From: Planctomycetota bacterium | GTDB taxonomy: Bacteria > Planctomycetota > UBA1135 | Direction: 5' to 3' | NCBI GenBank assembly: GCA_014382465.1 | Contig: JACNJP010000414.1 | Span: 1 to 8,320, forward strand | DNA length: 8,320 bases | In this document: piece after piece, positions 6,744 through 8,320 of the stretch | Position numbering within the stretch: position 1 is the stretch's first letter | Layout of the letters: every line of letters begins with the position of its first letter | Program-made: the position numbers and the translations under genes | Notes under the pieces: generated by a model | Told to the model about the DNA's origin: nothing | The model's database searches: none | The model's input: the letters and a program-made list of their open reading frames with translations, nothing else

Positions 6744-7501
6744 CGGGCGCCTCCCGCGACCACCGTGTCGCTGGTGGTGATGTTGCGGAACACCCAGTCG
6801 AGGCGGTTGGCGGTGACCTCGGCCGGCGCCTGTTCGTCCAGTTCGGCCGGCGTGCCGTCGAAGACGGCGCGGCCGCGGTTGATGATCACGGCGCGCGTGC
6901 ACACCGCCTCGACCTCCTCCAGGATGTGGGTCGACAGCAGGATGGTCTTCTGCTTGCCCATCTCGCGGATCAGGTCGCGCACCTCGTGCTTCTGGTTGGG
7001 GTCGAGGCCGTCGGTCGGCTCGTCGAGCACCAGCACCGGCGGGTCGTGCAGGAAGGCCTGCGCCAGGCCGACGCGCCGCTTGAAGCCCTTCGACAGCGTC
7101 TCGATGGTCTGGTGGTAGACGCCGCCGAGGTGCACCTGCTCGACCAGCCGCTCGATCTGGTCGCGGGCGGCGGCGCGGTCGAAGCCGCGGACCTCGGCGA
7201 TGAAGCGCAGGAACTCGACCACCGTCATGTCGGGGTAGGCGGGGGCGCCCTCCGGCAGGTAGCCGATGCTGCGCTTGGCCTCGCGCGGGTTCGCGAGCAT
7301 GTCCACGCCGCAGACGCGGATGCTGCCGGCGGTGGGCTCGAGGAATCCGGTGACCATCTTCATGGTGGTCGACTTGCCGGCGCCGTTCGGACCGAGAAAG
7401 CCGAGCACCTCGCCGGGCTGGACCACCAGGTCCACGCCGTCGACCGCGAGGATGCTGCCGAACTCTTTTCTCAGGCCGTGCGCTTCGATGTAGGGATCCA
7501 T
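6740..7501 (-). CDS. ABC transporter ATP-binding protein, GldA/ABC-2 class
   Basis: A 253-residue soluble ATPase that binds the cytoplasmic face of the permease and drives transport by ATP hydrolysis. Walker A is GPNGAGKST at 37-45, and the signature loop is LSKGFKRRVGLAQ at 136-148. Walker B is VLVLDEPTDGLDP at 156-168, with catalytic Glu161 and the D-loop. The switch His is His192 in STH. The Q-loop position reads YLPEG (81-85), with Glu84 where many ABC proteins have Gln. To my knowledge this and the LSKG signature are usual for GldA-like members, so I do not read them as damage. All catalytic residues are present. The start is ATG at 7501, since GGAGG is seven bases upstream and the homology begins at once. 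An open extension to 7615 is Arg/Pro-rich and unlike the family. It is the first gene of the four-gene operon and overlaps the permease by four bases. Export of an unknown substrate is the likely job. Confidence 0.95.
   Translation of the reverse strand: MDPYIEAHGLRKEFGSILAVDGVDLVVQPGEVLGFLGPNGAGKSTTMKMVTGFLEPTAGSIRVCGVDMLANPREAKRSIGYLPEGAPAYPDMTVVEFLRFIAEVRGFDRAAARDQIERLVEQVHLGGVYHQTIETLSKGFKRRVGLAQAFLHDPPVLVLDEPTDGLDPNQKHEVRDLIREMGKQKTILLSTHILEEVEAVCTRAVIINRGRAVFDGTPAELDEQAPAEVTANRLDWVFRNITTSDTVVAGGAR
6750..6755 (-). promoter_or_regulatory. Shine-Dalgarno for the permease gene, inside the ATPase gene end
   Basis: GGGAGG on the minus strand, within the last codons of the ATPase gene and six bases before the overlapping ATGA start/stop at 6740-6743. 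It supports the short start and translational coupling. Confidence 0.7.
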
Positions 7502-7508
7502 TGCGGTT

Positions 7509-7513
7509 CCTCC
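7509..7513 (-). promoter_or_regulatory. Shine-Dalgarno for the ATPase gene
   Basis: GGAGG on the minus strand, seven bases before the ATG at 7501. A short complementary pair, CTCCA (from 7530-7526) with TGGAG (7514-7510), overlaps this SD and could partly hide it in the mRNA. The stem is only five pairs, so this is weak. Confidence 0.7.
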
Positions 7514-7586
7514 ACTTCGTTCACATGGAGTTTGGGTGGGCACGGAACGCGGAAACCGCCTCGCAGGCCCGGAAAACAGAGCGAGG

Positions 7587-7615
7587 ATGATAAGGACGAC
7601 GCCGCCGGCCGGCAA
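7587..7615 (-). promoter_or_regulatory. Candidate sigma-70-like promoter of the ABC operon
   Basis: On the minus strand, TTGCCG (7615-7610) and TATCAT (7592-7587) are 17 bases apart. They match the housekeeping consensus at four of six and five of six positions. Transcription would begin near 7580 and leave a leader of about 80 bases before the ATG at 7501. It is the only gap in the operon long enough for a promoter (120 bases, 7502-7621), and it is less GC-rich than its surroundings around the -10. A ten-base palindrome, GCCGGCCGGC (7604-7613), overlaps the -35 and could be an operator or chance in GC-rich DNA. Confidence 0.35.
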
Positions 7616-7621
7616 GACCGC

Positions 7622-8320
7622 TCAGGACAGCGGCCCTGGCGTCCCCGGCGGCCCGGCGACCACCCAGATCGGGCCGATGAGGACGCCGGCGCCGCGGTGG
7701 TCGTGCACCCGCCACTCCAATTCGACGCCGCAGTCCTCGGCCCGCGCCATCAGCTCGGCCGGCAGCGGCACGACGGCCGGGACATCGCGGCCGGCGTCCC
7801 AGGTGCGGCCGGGGTTGCCGTGGCGGTGGAGCAGGGCGCCGTCGGCGTAGAGCTCCCAGCCGTCGGCCACCGCGGTGGCGTGGAGGGTCGCCGGCCCCGG
7901 CGCCAGCCCGGTCGGGCCGAAGCGGCCGCGGCATACGCGCGGGCCCCAGGTGGCGTTGGCGCCTTGATTGGCGAGCAGCGTGCCGGTGCGGAAGCTGCGG
8001 CCGTCCATCTGCCAGGGCCCGTCGAGGAAATAGCTCGGCGGGGGAAGGGCGAGCTCGATCGTCGGCAGCTCGACGGAGTTCTCGGCGAGCAGTCGGCGCG
8101 CCAGCGTCGCGTGGAGGTAGCGGCCGGCGGCGGTGTCGGGCCGCAGAGAGCTCACCAGCAGCCGGCCGCGGCCGACCCGGGCCGCCAGCACCAGCGGCGC
8201 CGGCGGCCGCGGCGCCTCGGCGTCGGGCAGGTCGGCGAGGCCGACGATCACCGCGGTGCCCTGGTGTCGGGCCAGCCCGCGCCCCCTGAGCCGGGCGGAG
8301 GGCCGGTGGTCGACCCGCAC
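7622..8320 (-). CDS. C-terminal part of a protein with a probable carbohydrate-binding jelly-roll domain, cut by the window edge
   Basis: About 232 residues up to a TGA at 7622-7624; the true start lies beyond 8320. The first visible part has GRGRLLVSSLRPDTAAGRYL at 50-69, like the strand-helix end of glutamine-amidotransferase-like or beta-galactosidase trimerisation-type domains. The second part (about 95-222) holds GWELYADGALLHRHG at 154-168, then TWDAG and a Glu-Trp-Arg-Val strand near 201-205. This resembles the galactose-binding-like jelly roll of family 2 glycoside hydrolases, where a short 'DG..' hairpin precedes the ligand face. No catalytic residues can be judged in this fragment, so it may be a non-catalytic binding or structural protein. 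It is co-directional with the ABC operon, 120 bases upstream, and probably not co-transcribed if the candidate promoter is real. The first codon here is GTG by position only and is not a start. That a gene is present is likely; the fold call is tentative. Confidence 0.55.
   Translation of the reverse strand: MRVDHRPSARLRGRGLARHQGTAVIVGLADLPDAEAPRPPAPLVLAARVGRGRLLVSSLRPDTAAGRYLHATLARRLLAENSVELPTIELALPPPSYFLDGPWQMDGRSFRTGTLLANQGANATWGPRVCRGRFGPTGLAPGPATLHATAVADGWELYADGALLHRHGNPGRTWDAGRDVPAVVPLPAELMARAEDCGVELEWRVHDHRGAGVLIGPIWVVAGPPGTPGPLS

Noticed and set aside
6744..6902. Longer permease start at 6902
   Set aside because: The extension is His/Arg-rich, overlaps the ATPase end in another frame, and the ATGA start at 6743 has a strong SD.
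4760..7118. Two further long plus-strand open frames (4760-6046 and 5892-7118)
   Set aside because: Both lie opposite conserved transporter genes and have Val/Gly/Arg/His/Gln-rich repetitive composition typical of shadows.
7073..7255. Glu84 in the Q-loop and LSKG signature of the ATPase as signs of a dead enzyme
   Set aside because: Walker A, Walker B Glu161, D-loop and switch His192 are all intact, and these variants are, as far as I know, normal in GldA-like ATPases.
7502..7615. Upstream extension of the ATPase to a start at 7615
   Set aside because: The extra 38 residues have no ABC similarity, the extension crosses the promoter-like gap, and the ATG at 7501 has a well-placed GGAGG.

Overview
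This is a very GC-rich bacterial window (roughly 65-70% by eye) with tightly packed genes. No rRNA, tRNA, CRISPR array or insertion sequence was recognised. Two things point to a large-genome, GC-rich Gram-negative-type lineage: an ECF sigma factor fused through one membrane segment to a long chain of carboxypeptidase-regulatory-like beta-sandwich modules, and a four-gene operon of the gliding-motility GldA/GldF/GldG class ending in a DUF4340 protein. Planctomycetota is my first guess, because C-terminally extended ECF sigma factors are common there. Acidobacteriota, Myxococcota or another GC-rich phylum cannot be excluded from sequence alone.

Layout. Bases 1-118 are a purine-rich leader with a Shine-Dalgarno (SD) sequence. 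On the plus strand, 119-2896 encodes the 925-residue sigma factor fusion. A 13-base gap carrying an inverted repeat separates it from a convergent minus-strand operon. Read in its own direction, that operon runs: ABC ATPase (7501 down to 6740), six-helix ABC-2 type permease (6743-6009), GldG-like ABC auxiliary protein (5998-4121) and DUF4340 membrane-anchored protein (4106-2910). Upstream of it, after 120 bases holding a candidate promoter, lies the 3' part of a co-directional gene cut by the window edge (8320-7622). Its product looks like a protein with a carbohydrate-binding jelly roll of the glycoside-hydrolase-associated kind.

How the parts fit. The four operon genes overlap or nearly abut, and each has a strong SD. 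They should be made together as one membrane complex: a cytoplasmic ATPase drives the permease, while the GldG-like and DUF4340 proteins supply large extracytoplasmic domains next to it. The transported substrate cannot be read from the sequence. The convergent sigma factor is probably a separate transcription unit. Its layout (sigma domain inside, one membrane segment, seven repeated modules outside) suggests a one-protein envelope sensor and transcription regulator, with no anti-sigma gene beside it. The strongest candidates for something little described are this membrane-tethered sigma factor and the unassigned job of the Gld-like/DUF4340 exporter.
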